Assembly: GCA_032358255.1 (NCBI GenBank) | Contig: JAULBX010007329.1 | Span: 1 to 64,000 of the forward strand | DNA length: 64,000 nt | Origin: Heterotrichella gracilis | Lineage: Eukaryota > Sar > Xanthophyceae > Tribonematales > Xanthonemataceae | Direction: 5' to 3' | Shown here: positions 42,901-53,634 of the stretch, piece by piece | Numbering within the stretch: position 1 is the stretch's first letter | Layout: the number at the start of each line of letters is the position of its first letter | The notes under the pieces: model-generated | Databases searched by the model: none | What the model was told of the DNA's origin: nothing | The model's input: only the letters and a program-made list of their open reading frames with translations | Made by a program: the position numbers and the translations under genes

Positions 42901-43363
42901 GAATGGCAGTAACCAGGTTTGATAACAACCTGCACACCTGCTGCTATGGTACATGCATCTTTCAGCTACACCCAAACCCAATTTAGTAAACAGGGTGACG
43001 CTGAGATAAGGAGTGATAATAATATAAGGGATTGATTCCGATTCATCAGGTGTCAGATCGGATAACAGTTGCAACATAGTAGAAACAATGGAGCAGAGGT
43101 TGGAGCAGCGAAACCGGTCGGTGCGCAGTTAGAAAAAAAATGCAAATAAAGCGATAAATGGCCCAAATAAAAGGCTTCAAATTTGCGCAAGAGGATTGCA
43201 GCCTCTCACAGGTGTACCACCCTAAACCCTAACCCTGCACCCTAAACCCAGCCCCCTCGGAGGTGTGTGCCCCCTGACAAGAGTGGAATGGCAATTCGGA
43301 ATGGAAACCACGTAGAATAGAAACCCTCCTCCACTGCCGGCAGCGGCTTAGGGTTTAGGGTTT
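39977..43363. other. 3.4-kb intergenic stretch with a foldback element
   Basis: Contains the 3' ends of two convergent genes. The only structure is the large imperfect inverted repeat at 41281-41387. Positions 42000-43190 are AT-rich and featureless. No coding region supported. Confidence 0.5.
41281..41387. repeat. foldback (inverted repeat, arms ~43 bases)
   Basis: The left arm begins AAAATGGATCAGTGACCTTG and the right arm ends with its near reverse complement (GGCCACTGATCCATTTT), with a few mismatches around a CTACTAGTG centre. GTCAGTGA- and GGCAC-type strings on both sides hint that the element is longer. It could be a non-autonomous foldback or MITE remnant. Confidence 0.75.
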
Positions 43364-46300
43364 TCACATCTGCGTGACCCTCACAGAGTGAAAGCCCTGC
43401 CCCATAGCCAGGCGCATCCGCACCCCGTCCCCGCTCCCCACCAAGTACCCCCCTTCCTCCCCTTGCTTATGATCGTCGTGCACCCCTTTAGGGTACATCG
43501 GGAATCCCTGGGACTGGCGTGGGGACTGGCTGTACATGCTGGCCTCAACCTCCTTGTGCATCGGGAATCCCTGGGACTGGTGGTGCATCGGGAATCCCTG
43601 GGACTGGCGGTACATGCTGGCCTCGAGCTCTTGGTGCATGGCTGCGGTGCCCACCTGGAAGAAAAGAAAACGTTTGATTAATGGACAGACAGCGGCAAAA
43701 CGTTTGTGAAAAACGCGCAAGTCACTTTGTGTGTGCACTGCATGTTTGTCGAATTGGTCTCTCAAGGGAGGCAACAGGCCCGGGACAGCGGAGGGTTTAG
43801 GCCATAGGTTAGGGTTTAGGCACAAGGTGCATGGCTGCGGGGCCCACCTCCCATTCAACAGCCACCAAAACCTTGAGCTCCCCGGTCTAGGGTTTGCAGT
43901 TTAGGGTTCTCACCTCCCAGTCGACAGCCGCCAGCACCTGGAGCTCCCTAGTCTAGGGTTTAGGGTCGAAGGGCTCTCAAATTAGGGTTTACATGGCATT
44001 TCATTTCCCCACCCCTCTGAGGCCCGGTAAATGGGTGCCACGTCAGCAGTGACGTGGCACTTTTTGCTCAAAACATGCCCAAGACCTGCGTTGTACGGAT
44101 CAAGGTTTGGCAGGCACATCGGGAGAGTGTAAAGTAATCTATTGAATGCAAGAACGCGTAGTGAATCGATGTGTGGTTAAAGATATCAGCATTTGACATT
44201 TTTGCCAAGTTGGATGGGGAAATGAAATGCCATGGGGTCTGAGGTTTAGGGTTCTCACCTCCCAGTTGACAGCCACCAGCACCTAGAGCTCCCTAGTCAA
44301 GGGTTTAGGGTTGAAGGGCTCCCAAATTTAGGGTTTGGGGTTTAGGGTTCTCACCTCCCAGTCGACAGCCACCAGGACCTTGAGCTCCCTTGCGCGCAGG
44401 TCATCTGACTCCACACCCGCTGCGTGGCTCATGAGGGTACAGCTAGATGCCACTGCACGTACACCCTCGGCCTGCAGATGCATAAACCAAATCAGTACAG
44501 TGTATAGAAACCAAACCCAGTCATTAGGACCCACACCCACTGCGCCGCTCATGAGGGTTTAGGGTTTAAGGTCATTGGGAACACCACCCGCTGCGCAGGT
44601 CATGGGGGTGCAGCTAGATGCCACTGTGCGCCCACCCTCGGCCTGCATGGTCACAGCCAACAGGTAAGAGGTGGGCCAAGGAAGGGAGACAGCATAGGGG
44701 ACGACAATCAAATGGGACACAGTGTTAAAAGACAGGGTGTAGGAGGCAGGGTCTGAGTGTTCAGGAGGGTGCAGCTATGGCATGTCGGGGTTCAGGGTTT
44801 AGGGTTTACCTTGCAGGCGATCCACAGGCAGGCCGCCATGTCGAGCCGCAGCGCCGAGGTCTTAGGGTTTGAGGTCGGGGTTTAGGTATCAAGGGTTTAA
44901 GGGTTTAGGGTTTACCTTGCAGGCAATCCACAGGCAGGCCGCCATGTCATGGTGCGGCGCCAAGGTCTTAGGGTTCTGTGTTAGGGTTTCATGGCTTAGG
45001 GTCTAGGGTTTACCTTGCAGGCAATCCACAGGCAGGCCGCCATGTCGAGGCGCAGCAGTGAGGTCTTCCGCTGGCGACACAAGGTTTAGGATTTAAGGTT
45101 TCAAGGCTTAGGGTTTACCTTGCAGGCGATCCACAGGCAGGCCGCCATGTCCAGGCGCAGCAGCGATGTCTTCCTCTGGCGCAGGTAGGTCTCAAGACTG
45201 GGTTGGCCCTTGCCACCTGGGCATTGGGTGGCCTGGTAGCGCACAAAGAGGGTAGAGGCGCACTGGATGGTTATTGTCTCGACCACGCACTTGGGCTGGA
45301 GGTGGGTGAGGCCGGTGGCCACCTGGAGCAGAAAATACAAGCAATTATAGAAGTGAAATAGAAATTTCAAGGACAAAGACAGATAAACAAGGGGCGGGTG
45401 GAGGTGGGTGCGGCTGGTGGCCCGTGAAGCAGAGAACAGAGCCTCTTATTGAATAAGCAGATGTGAAACAGATCAATAACGATAAGGAAACGATGACTAG
45501 CCCCTTTTCATCTACAAGAACGAACCTTTGTGCATACAGTGTCACCACTGGATGGTTTGGATGCCGTAGTGGAGCTCTATACCCTAAACCATAAACCCTA
45601 CCTGGATGAGCCAGGTTTGGATGCCGTGGTAGAGGCCGGGGGTCAAGGGGGTGGAGGAGGCGGCCTGGGGGGTTTCTGGGGTGGGGCAGGGGGATGTCCA
45701 CAGCAGACTCTCTGATGTGTTACTGTCGAAGGATTGGCAGCGAGTGAAGCAGCCGAGGTTGCTGGCTGAGCCTGTGTGGTGGGAGGGTTTGGGGTTTAGG
45801 ATTTAGGTTTTTTGTCAAAGGACTGGCAGCGAGTGAAGCAGTGGGGGTCCCTGGCAGAGCCTGTGCGGCGGAAGGCCATGCACATTTAGGGTTTAGGGTT
45901 GGTGGTTGGAGCCCATGCGCGATCGAGGCAGTGCAACACATCAGAAAGAGGTCAGTACATGACTGAAGTAAGTAGGCAATCAGGCTACTACACAGGCTTG
46001 CAGGGTAAGGAAGGAGAAGTTGGCAAAGGGGATGGGATTTGCAACCTATGCAGTGTGGGCAACCCTTACCACGCGGGGGGGCGCACTGGGCGGCGGTGCG
46101 GGGGACGCGGGTGGGGGGGCAGTGGGTGTCGGGGGCCTGGGAGGAGGTGGGTGGGGGGCGCTTGCGCTTGCCCGAGTGGGAAATGGGGGTGTTGTCGGGG
46201 TTGCCTTCCATGTCACTGGCGTCGCCAGAGTCTTCTGACAGGTCGAAGCTCTGCCATGACATCTGTGGGTAACAAGGGGGTGCGGGGGGGTTAGGGGATC

Positions 46301-47162
46301 GGAAGTGGAGGGGGAGAGGGAGGAGGGGGGAGGACGGGGGGGTGTTCAGGCAGTGTGGGGGGATATCTGATTGCCTCCAGGAGTAGACAGGTGCAGGCAC
46401 AGTGTGTGGATGGAAGGGTTGATAGAGGGAAACCCTAAACCACAAAGGATTTGGCACCAGCCAGAGAATTGTCCAATAAAAGAGGGTCAGGGGATAGAAA
46501 GGCACGGAAAAGCTCAAGTGGATAGGAAACCAAAAGCAAGTTGCTGAGGCCACAGGGAGAAGGGGAGGGGGATTGCGTTTGGAACAAGCGCACGAGTGTA
46601 TGCACATGTGCGTGAGTTCAAGCAGGTTGACAGACGCCAACTGTTATCGCGATCGAGCCAAAGCAAGGGATGGAAGTGCAACCAACAGCAACAGCAGGCG
46701 TTGGAGAAAACGTCTGGAAGTGAAGAGGGTAATGGCTGCGTGTTTGGTCTGGTACCGAGACATAGCCCGGTGCAGTACACCGATAGCGTCGCCTGCCTCC
46801 GCATATTCATGCGTGCAAGCCACCATGGTACACCCACTCACCGAGCGCCTGTCGCCGTCGTCGCGCAGCAGCGCCGTGCAGGCACTGTTGACCTCATCGG
46901 CGACCAGGTTCGCCATCGGTGATGCCTGGTTGTCGTGCTCGGTGAGGCAGTCAAACGTAGGCTCGAAGGCGTACATGCCATCGGCGTCGAGGGTGGGGGC
47001 GGTGCGGTAGTAGGACAGGTTGTCGTCGCCGGCGCCCCAGTATGACTCTAGAGGGATGTGCTTGGCATCTGCCACTTCCTTGTACTGGCCTCCCAGCATC
47101 TGGTGCCAGCTGTGGCCCTCCCGGGGCGCCCTGGTGAGATTTGAGGAGAGAAACCCTGCCAT
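43364..47162 (-). CDS. cyclin-box protein, 431 aa, 6 exons
   Basis: Exons 46842-47162, 46070-46262, 45602-45771, 45119-45322, 44355-44471 and 43364-43654 join in phase. A Ser/Pro-rich middle holds a nuclear signal-like KRKRPPP (residues ~139-145). The cyclin box begins GLYHGIQTWLIQVATGL, has LLRLDMAACLWIACKAEGVR (the family block LqLxAxaClxIAxKxEE) and ends GVESDDLRARELKVLVAVDW (family E..vL..L.W). This is the N-terminal cyclin fold that binds a CDK. It is atypical: the Arg that usually precedes the W is absent, and only one Glu follows the Lys. The C-terminal exon carries three QSQGFPM repeats and ends in a normal stop. The N-terminus is uncertain; the ATG at 47162 is the first in frame, but an acceptor-like CACCAG at ~47133 allows another start. 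A transcription-type or degenerate cyclin is possible. Confidence 0.7.
43840..43960 (-). repeat. two echoes of cyclin exon 5 donor end
   Basis: CACCTCCCAGTCGACAGCCG, then CCAGCACCTGGAGCTCCC (43912-43949), and CACCTCCCATTCAACAGCCA, then CCAAAACCTTGAGCTCCC (43846-43884), copy 44352-44390, each followed by CTAGGGTTT. Confidence 0.88.
44245..44345 (-). repeat. echo of cyclin exon 5 donor end
   Basis: CACCTCCCAGTTGACAGCCA, then CCAGCACCTAGAGCTCCC, followed by TAGTCAAGGGTTTAGGGTTG. Same unit as at 43912, with TTTAGGG spacers. Confidence 0.88.
44525..44660 (-). repeat. two echoes of cyclin exon 5 start
   Basis: ACCCACTGCGCCGCTCATGA, then GGGTTTAGGG (44534), and GTGCAGCTAGATGCCACTGT, then ACCCTCGGCCTGCA (44608), copy parts of 44417-44475, the second with its acceptor. 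Confidence 0.8.
44800..45080 (-). repeat. three tandem echoes of cyclin exon 4 end
   Basis: TTACCTTGCAGGCGATCCAC, then AGGCAGGCCGCCATGTC, recurs at 44809, 44912 and 45011, ahead of the true exon end at 45116. The period is ~100 bases and each copy is followed by GTCTTAGGGTTT or GTCTTCCGCTGGCG. All keep the donor, so four equivalent donors stand in a row. Confidence 0.92.
45530..45600 (-). repeat. echo of cyclin exon 3 donor end
   Basis: GGTTTGGATGCCGTAGTGGA copies 45614-45633 and is followed by CCCTAAACCATAAACCC. Confidence 0.75.
45790..45900 (-). repeat. echo of cyclin exon 3 start
   Basis: TCAAAGGACTGGCAGCGAGT, then GAAGCAG and CTGGCAGAGCCTGTGCGG, copies 45726-45778 with acceptor, flanked by TTTAGGATTTAGG and TTTAGGGTTTAGGG. 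Confidence 0.85.
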
Positions 47163-49517
47163 ATTGCTTCTAGAAGGTTTCGGCGCGGCGGTTGGGTGTT
47201 CCCGCGCGGGTGTCGGGTGCCGATTGCAACTGTCTGGAAGAACACTGGTGAATGATCCACGCTGGGCGGCTACCAGGTGACGAGGGTTGCTGGGTATCAG
47301 GCCCTGGAAGAATGTCAACCCAGCGATGGCAATGCCGTCGAAGGGCTAGCGGTGTGATTGGAGGTGGTGGGAAGCGATTGCCTGCGGAATATGGAAGCTC
47401 GTATTAGTAAATATGCAATCAATAGTAGGCACGACAAAGGCTGATGGTGTTGGGTGAAAGCAACTGCAACAGCGGTTGGAGCAACTGCACCTATCGTATG
47501 GCATGCCAGCACACATGCCACAGGCAACGTCTGCTACATTCCAGACACATGAGCTGAGGCCTATTCTCTAAACACACCTGAAGCCGTGTAGGAAAACAAA
47601 CGAATAATAATGAAGATACGATGGGCCATTGATGCAAGTGTCCCAGCAGGTGTCCAGTAAGAAAGTGGGCAACTGCTTGGTCAACCGGTGGCTAGAGCCT
47701 AGAAGGTGTCGGCATCGGCAAAGCACGAAAGCACCACGACTGTCCGTGAACCCCCTGACGAAACAGGGGTTGCACAGAGAGCAAGCAAATGAATGGCACT
47801 AGCACCCCAAAAGACGTTGTGAAGAGCACCAAAGCGGGAGCCCATTCCGACAAAACCGGTTCAGGATAGCAACGATCGTGCCATCATTAAAGAGGTGCAA
47901 GCACCCAGGTAGAGCACTGCCTACGCCGAGCTTCAGCAAGGCTGTATTGACCAAAATATTCACTACACCACTTTCTCGAAACCCAGTGCTCCAAAGGGCA
48001 CTGTTGCTAAACTGAGGGTACAGAACATGCCAGCTATGTATGCAAGCTGCGAGATCGGCATGTTGACAGCAATGGGACAGGGTGCAGCAAACATACGGCA
48101 AAAGGGACACAATCACAAAACAAAACCTTCCGTTAAAGCCTCATGAGACGCGTGTGGCAAGCGCAACGTGCATTACACTCAACTGGGCGACGAAATATCG
48201 GTGCAGGTGGCCTGAACGGCCTCGACGCATATGGTACCCAAACCCAACCTGGTCGAACTCCCAAACCAAGGCTATGGAAACACTGAGGAAAACGAGCGTG
48301 TGGAGGGTGAATGCGTGACTGCGTGCACCGGCACCAGTAGCAGAAATACAGAGCAATACCTTTGGTACCCATGAGCCATGACTGGTCCCCTGAGCTGGAG
48401 TGTGCATATCACAGTAAACTACCCAGCGCACGACCCGTAACTGTCGATAGATAACAGCACATTGCTACCCTCTGAGCGTTGGCCTCACCCGTGTGCATTC
48501 CTCCTACCCAACCAGCTAAACAACACGAGCACTCTTACCGTCACCCAGGCTGGGGAGCAAACACCGTCACCGATCAAAACATCCATCAGCTCAGCCACGC
48601 TCACCTGTGGATGGTGTGATCCCTTGCTGGTGTTGAACTTCCTCAGCCGTCGTCAGTGTGTGTGTTGTGTCGGAAACATCTCGTGGAAAAACAACTTTGT
48701 AGTAGCCTGAGCAAAGGGGAGTGGCCTGGCCCAAACTCCCGCCCTTTTGCCTGCGGAATCACAATGACGACACCGACCGTCGTCACTCCTTCCTGGCCCC
48801 CCCAGACGAGGCCACCCAGTGCGATGGTATGAGGAACCTGGAAAATCTGGGGATCTTCCGATCCATCAAAACGGCAGAGTGGACTCACATGGACCGTACC
48901 AGATATCCTCTCCGAATGATCCCCGGCCTCGAAAATGCCATCCAAACACCGTCAAACCCTAAAGGTCAGGCCGGCAGGAGCAATCTGGTACGGTGTAGAT
49001 AGCGCCACATGCGCATAAAGTACCAGCGCATGTGCAGATTTTTGTGTGCACGTGACTATGTCCTACAATTGTAGGCTACAAAAAAAAACGGCTCAAAACG
49101 GCCAGAAACGTCAAGTGCCTTTTAAACTTTTTCCCTGAGGGACAGGCTGCTTGGTCTTTTGACTACTGGCGAGTTTTGAACAGAACAATGCTTCGCCTAG
49201 CGGCTAGTGTGCAGGTGATGGATGGGCAGTTCCCAATGCCAAGCAGTGGTTGGGTTATGCGGATCACTTGACAGCGCAGGTCACTTCCTAATGCAGGTCT
49301 TGTCTTGGAGGATGGCTTGGTGGTGTTTCTTAACACGCCATGGCGCATCATCGCTGATCAATGCCCAATGCATTGGTACAACACGCCGTTGACCAACAGT
49401 ACCCGACCCGCGCATAGTGCATTGCACCGGGTCAATTTTCGCAAGCATCTGCCCTTGTAACAACCTGTTGCATGCTGACCAGAATGACACCCCATTTCAG
49501 CCACCCAATTCCACCAA
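47163..49517. other. 2.3-kb intergenic stretch
   Basis: Between the cyclin gene start and the phosphatase 3' end. No coding region supported. An A9 run lies at 49079-49088. The block at 49425-49490 is an echo of the phosphatase last exon, listed separately. Confidence 0.5.
49420..49495 (-). repeat. 3'-flank echo of the last IMPL1 exon
   Basis: CACCGGGTCAATTTTCGCAA, then GCATCTGCCCTTGTAACAAC and CTGACCAGAATGA, is a diverged copy of 49612-49672 placed 90 bases beyond the stop. Confidence 0.8.
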
Positions 49518-52500
49518 CTACGTGTCCAGCTGGGCGCCTGTGTGTACCCTGTACCCCTGGGGGATGAACCAGGGCGATAAATCCACGCCCTTCTTCAGCA
49601 AATTGGCCTGCACAGGGTCTGTTTTCGCCAGCATCTGCTCGTGTAGCAAGCCGTTGCTGGCCAGAATGGAGCGATCAAAGACCGAGTACTGGATGCCGTC
49701 CATGGTGGTCACCAGCCCCCCTGCCTCCTCCAAAATGAGCACCCCCGCTGCCACATCCCAGGGCTTGAGGCGGTACTCCCAGTAGCCATCCACCACGCCT
49801 GCGGGGAGCGGAATAGGGGTTTAGGGCCATTCCCAGGTTAAACAGTGAACTTTAGGGTTAGGGACCAGGGTTTAGGGCTTGAGGCGGTACTCCCAGTAGC
49901 CATCCACAACGCCTGCGGGGAGCGGATTAGGTTTTTGGGCCATTCTAGGTTAACCAGTAAACCTTAGGGTTAGGGACCAGGGTTTAGGGCTTGAGGAGGT
50001 ACTCCCAGTAGCCCTCCACCACACCGGTAGGGAGCAGAATTAGGGTTTGAGGTTCAAGATGATTAGTAGGTAAGAAGTTATGGTTGAGGGCTTGCGGCGC
50101 TAGTCTCAGCAGCCATCCACCACCTTTGCAAGGAAAATCATGGGGGAATGGCACCACTGGGTAGCATCCCTGCATTCCTGCCCCGGCATCCCTTCCCCAG
50201 CATGATGCTGCGCACCCCATGCGCACACTGCTGGACACCCTAAACCCTAAACCCTAAACCCTAAAGCCATGCACCCACTGCTGACCATCCCTGCCAGGCG
50301 CCCATGGCTGCTGCTGTATTAATGACAAATTGCAGCTCTATCCAATCATATAATCATGTTCCCCTAGCCCTTCCATACTCCCAAACCCAGCAGTTGGCTC
50401 AGCACCCCACAAAAATCGTTTTGGCTCAGCACCAATCGCCGCCATCGCTGCGTCTCCCCCTAAGTGCTTGAACAGCCATCATGTGGCAACGCAAACCTCC
50501 AAACCCTACACCGCCACTCACACGGCGCCACGTGGCACAGGTCCACCGCCGCCGCCCCCAGCCGCCGCACCCCTTGGGTCTCATCCATTATCTCCTTGAA
50601 CAGGCGCATGTTGGCAGCCCAGGGCTCAACATCCTTGCAACCATACCCCGCCCACCACCCCACCACCAACATATGCCAAACTAGCAGCCTGGCCCAACCC
50701 TCCAAAACCCTAGACACTCACCCAGCGCCACGTGGCACAGGTCCACCGCTGCCGCACCCAGCCGCCGCACCCCTTGGGTCTCATCCGTGAACTCCTTGAA
50801 CAGGCGCATGTTGGCGGCCCAGGGCTCGTCATGTTCGTAGCCAAACCCGGTCACCTGCGCAGGATCGGTTCCAGGGGCGTCGGTGACCTGTGGGCAGGGA
50901 TCGACCCCGATCGGCCCAAAAATTGTGCAAAGTGTAGGGTTTAGGGTTTAGAGTTTGTGGTTTGTAACCTCCCTGATCGCCAGCGCGGGATCAGTGACCT
51001 GTGGGGGCAATGGGAACCCTAGGGAAGGGTTCTGGCGGCACAACACCAGCATGCCAGTACGTACTTTCTGGGATTGGGTAACCTCTAGGGTTCGGGTTTA
51101 GGGTTTCTGAGCTCATCGTTTTCATGGCCAACCCGGTCACCTGCGCAGGATCGGTTCCGGGGGCGTCGTTGACCTGTGGGCAGGGATCGACCCCAATCGG
51201 CCCAAAAAGTGTGCATACTTCAGGGTTCAGGGTTTCATTGTTAGGGTTTAGGGTATAATATATAATTGGACAATTAAGGGTTTAGACTATAGGTTTTAGG
51301 GTATGTGCTATGAAGTCACCTGCGCAGGATCGGTGCCAGGGGCGTCGGTGACCTGTGGGCAGGGATCGCCCCAATCGGCCCAGCATCGTGCAAACAGTAG
51401 GGTTAACGGTGTAGGGTTTAGGTAGGTGCTATGTAGCCCGCCTGATTGATTGGCGCCGTTGCGAGTAAAGTTCCCTTGTAACTAGCTACACCCTATAGGG
51501 TTTTGGCTGGTCACCAGCACTGGCCGGCTCTAGGGTTTTCTGTAGGGTTTCCCCACCAGCAGTGACTTTGTCAGCTCCTTGACCCCTTTTCCTAGGGCTG
51601 GCTGTAGGGTTCCTCCTTTTCCTAGGGTTTTCTGTAGGGTTTACTCACCAGCAGCGACTTTGTAAGCTCCTTCACCCTGCTGCACTGGATGGCCTTGCCA
51701 TTGCAGGTGGCGCCCCCGTTGCGGTGCGCGGCAAAGGTCCTTGTCGCCCACACCCCCGGTCCCCCCGTGAACTCGATCACGCACCCCGCCACGGGGGTCG
51801 AGTGGCGCAGCACGCCCACCGACACCGCAAAGGCGGGGTAGCTGTGTGTGAAGTTGGTGGTGCCATCCAGGGGGTCTGCAGGGGAGAAAGGCAGGGGTTA
51901 TCTAAGATAACTCATCTTTGATTTCTACACTTTCAAGTTTCTATATTCATTAAAAGAAGGAGATTTTGCCAAGGGGGTGGGAGTGGCGCAGCACACCCAC
52001 CGAGACTGCAAAGGCGGGGTGGCTGTGGGTGAAGTTGGTGGTGCCATCCAGGGGGTCTGCGGGGCGAGAAGGCAGGTGTTATGGTTCTTTTGTTTCCTTT
52101 CTCTTCTATGGATCAGCTGAAGTGGTGCAGCACCTCACCAAAAATCCTAAAACCCTAGACATGCGCAGGCGGGCTAGCTATGCGCAAAGCTGACAAAAAA
52201 AACGTTTTTTTGCATTTTGTAGACCTAGCCCAAAAAACACAGTTCCTTTCGTCATTTTCGGTGCAATTCAGGAATGTCCCAGCAGGTATATTAGGTAATG
52301 AGATATCTCTTAGCTACGGAATACATATGTCCATTGCTCTGCTTACCTACACACCAGAGGTAGTCCGACGCCATGTCGCCTGACACGCCCCCCTCCTCCC
52401 CTAGGATTGCGTGGTTTGCAAAGGTTGCGCGAATGACCTGCGGGCGGTGGTGGAGGTGGGTGGTTGGTTGGTTAGTTTGGGGCTGCGAGTCATTCCCTGA

Positions 52501-53634
52501 AATTGGGGCATTATTTCACCCGGGGGGTGGCGGCGCGGTTACAATGAACGCTGCACATGTATCATGGATTGTGGCAACTCTCTAAGAACCTCTGCATGTT
52601 GCAGAGGTGGCCCGCATGACGTGCGGGCAGGTGTCAGTGGTTTCACCAAGGTTAAGCGGACGACCTGCGGGCGGGCTTGGGAAGGAAACAGTGGCCCATT
52701 TGTGAGGGTCCTGGTGGCAGGCAATTGCTAGGACTCAGGCATGTACGTACCACGATGTGGGACGGCTGGCATGTACGCATGCTCAGGGTTAGGTTCATTA
52801 GGTTGACTAACGCACCGCCAGCACCGCCTCTTCAGCCGCCTTGTCTGTTTCTGTGACCAGATCCGTGACCCCCTTGTACTGCACGTTGCGGGGCTTGTCC
52901 ACTGCATCCATCACCACCTGCGGGGGCCAATGAAGGGAGCTCCATTAGTTCCTGTTTTGTTGCGTGTATTCAATTTTACCAGAGAGCAACATGGTAGTGG
53001 CAGCCGAAAGGTGAAGTGGATGGTCGGCCTAACAGGGATGACGAGGGAATTCTAGACGTCACCTTTAACGGCTGCTGTTGCTTTCTTGGCCACAGAAAGG
53101 AGCTCTTGGGCTAAGGTTTAGGGTTTGGACTTTATGGTGTGATAGGGTTTACACGCACCTCTGCACCTGCTTCAGCTGCCTTCTTGGCCACAGAAAGGGG
53201 CTCTAGCAAGGGCACTTTCTCAGTGCTGGTTTAGGGTATAGGGTTTAGGGACTATAGGGTCTAGGGTTTGCGCGCACCTCTGCACCGGCTTCAGCTGCCT
53301 TCTTGGCAACAGCCAGGAGCTCCAGCAAAGGCACCTTCTCAGTGCTGGTTTAGGGTGTAGGGTTTGGTCATTAGGGTGTGTTAGGGTTTGAGCGCACCTC
53401 TGCACCGGCTTCAGCCGCCTTCTTGGCCACAGAAAGAAGCTCTAGCAAGGGTACCTTCTCGGTGCTAGCATATACAACGAGTGCAGATGCCCGGTGGCCG
53501 CGGTGGGGGTGTGCCGGCTTGAAGGCCCTGGAAAAAACCCTAGGGTTTCCCCTCCAATGCCCTAAGCTGTGGTGGCAGTGTGCGGTGGCTTGAGGGGGGT
53601 TTGCACAGCCCAGCGCTGCGTGTGGTGGCAGCAT
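49518..53634 (-). CDS. plastid inositol monophosphatase family protein (IMPL1-like), 356 aa, 6 exons
   Basis: Mg2+-dependent hydrolysis of inositol or related sugar phosphates, probably in the plastid. Exons 53398-53634, 52816-52917, 52347-52437, 51649-51875, 50722-50854 and 49518-49798 join in phase. A His/Arg/Ala-rich N-terminus (~1-55) with RASALVVYAS fits a chloroplast transit peptide. Catalytic elements: TDLVTETDKAAEEAV, metal-binding GEE (126-128), DPLDGTTNF (144-152) and KPWDVAAG (275-282). The stretch VTGFGYEHDEPWAANMRLFK, then GVRRLGAAAVDLCHVALG and YWEYRLKPWD, is the plant IMPL1 signature region rather than bacterial SuhB or animal IMPase. The last exon gives SVFDRSILASNGLLH, also IMPL1-like. 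No key residue is missing. The start ATG is the only one ahead of the transit-like region. It is divergent from the HP30-like gene, also plastid-associated. Confidence 0.9.
49860..50125 (-). repeat. three echoes of IMPL1 exon 6 start
   Basis: GGCTTGAGGCGGTACTCCCA, then GTAGCCATCCAC, recurs at 49878 and (with AGGAGG) at 49989, plus a decayed copy at ~50088. The first two keep the GCCTGCGGGG- or CCGGTAGGG-type acceptor side and a GGACCAGGGTTTAGGGC spacer. Period ~110 bases, copied from 49762-49805. Confidence 0.9.
50236..50268. repeat. uninterrupted CCCTAAA run
   Basis: Four perfect or near-perfect CCCTAAA units in IMPL1 intron 5, among the cleanest telomere-like runs in the window. Confidence 0.85.
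50510..50640 (-). repeat. large echo of IMPL1 exon 5
   Basis: CGCCACGTGGCACAGGTCCA, then CCGCCGCACCCCTTGGGTCT, TATCTCCTTGAACAGGCGCA and TGTTGGCAGCCCAGGGCTC, copies 50724-50828 at over 90% identity. The Phe-Thr of KEFTDETQ is changed, and the copy ends before the acceptor. Confidence 0.92.
50935..51425 (-). repeat. repeated acceptor-side units of IMPL1 exon 5 with TTTAGGG
   Basis: CACCTGCGCAGGATCGGTTC, then GGGGCGTC and TTGACCTGTGGGCAGGGATC, recurs (with variants) at 50853, 51137 and 51317, each followed by CCCAATCGGCCCA and TAGGGTTTAGGG-type strings. It contains the acceptor plus ~90 upstream intron bases. Confidence 0.88.
51535..51600 (-). repeat. echo of IMPL1 exon 4 donor end
   Basis: CACCAGCAGTGACTTTGTCA, then GCTCCTTGACCC, copies 51645-51676. 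TTTTCTGTAGGGTTT precedes both. Confidence 0.85.
51965..52070 (-). repeat. echo of IMPL1 exon 4 start
   Basis: GTGGCGCAGCACACCCACCG, then AAAGGCGGGGTGGCTGTGGG and TGAAGTTGGTGGTGCCATCC, copies 51810-51880 with acceptor. The DGTTNF codons are intact. Confidence 0.92.
52595..52690 (-). repeat. two short echoes of IMPL1 exon 3 start
   Basis: GCATGACGTGCGGGCAGGTG and GACGACCTGCGGGCGGGCTT resemble GAATGACCTGCGGGCGGTGG at 52431, the exon 3 acceptor. Confidence 0.65.
53060..53345 (-). repeat. three tandem echoes of IMPL1 exon 1 end
   Basis: GCACCTCTGCACCGGCTTCA, then GCTGCCTTCTTGGCAACAGC and CAGGAGCTCCAGCAAAGGCA, at 53274; a second at 53155; a third, shorter, at 53064. The true exon is at 53395. Period ~120 bases, each followed by TAGGGTTTAGGG-like strings. 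The AKKAAEAGAE codons and donor are repeated. Confidence 0.92.

Noticed and set aside
50236-50268. A true chromosome end or telomere
   Set aside because: The run is short and flanked on both sides by ordinary gene sequence of the IMPL1 intron.
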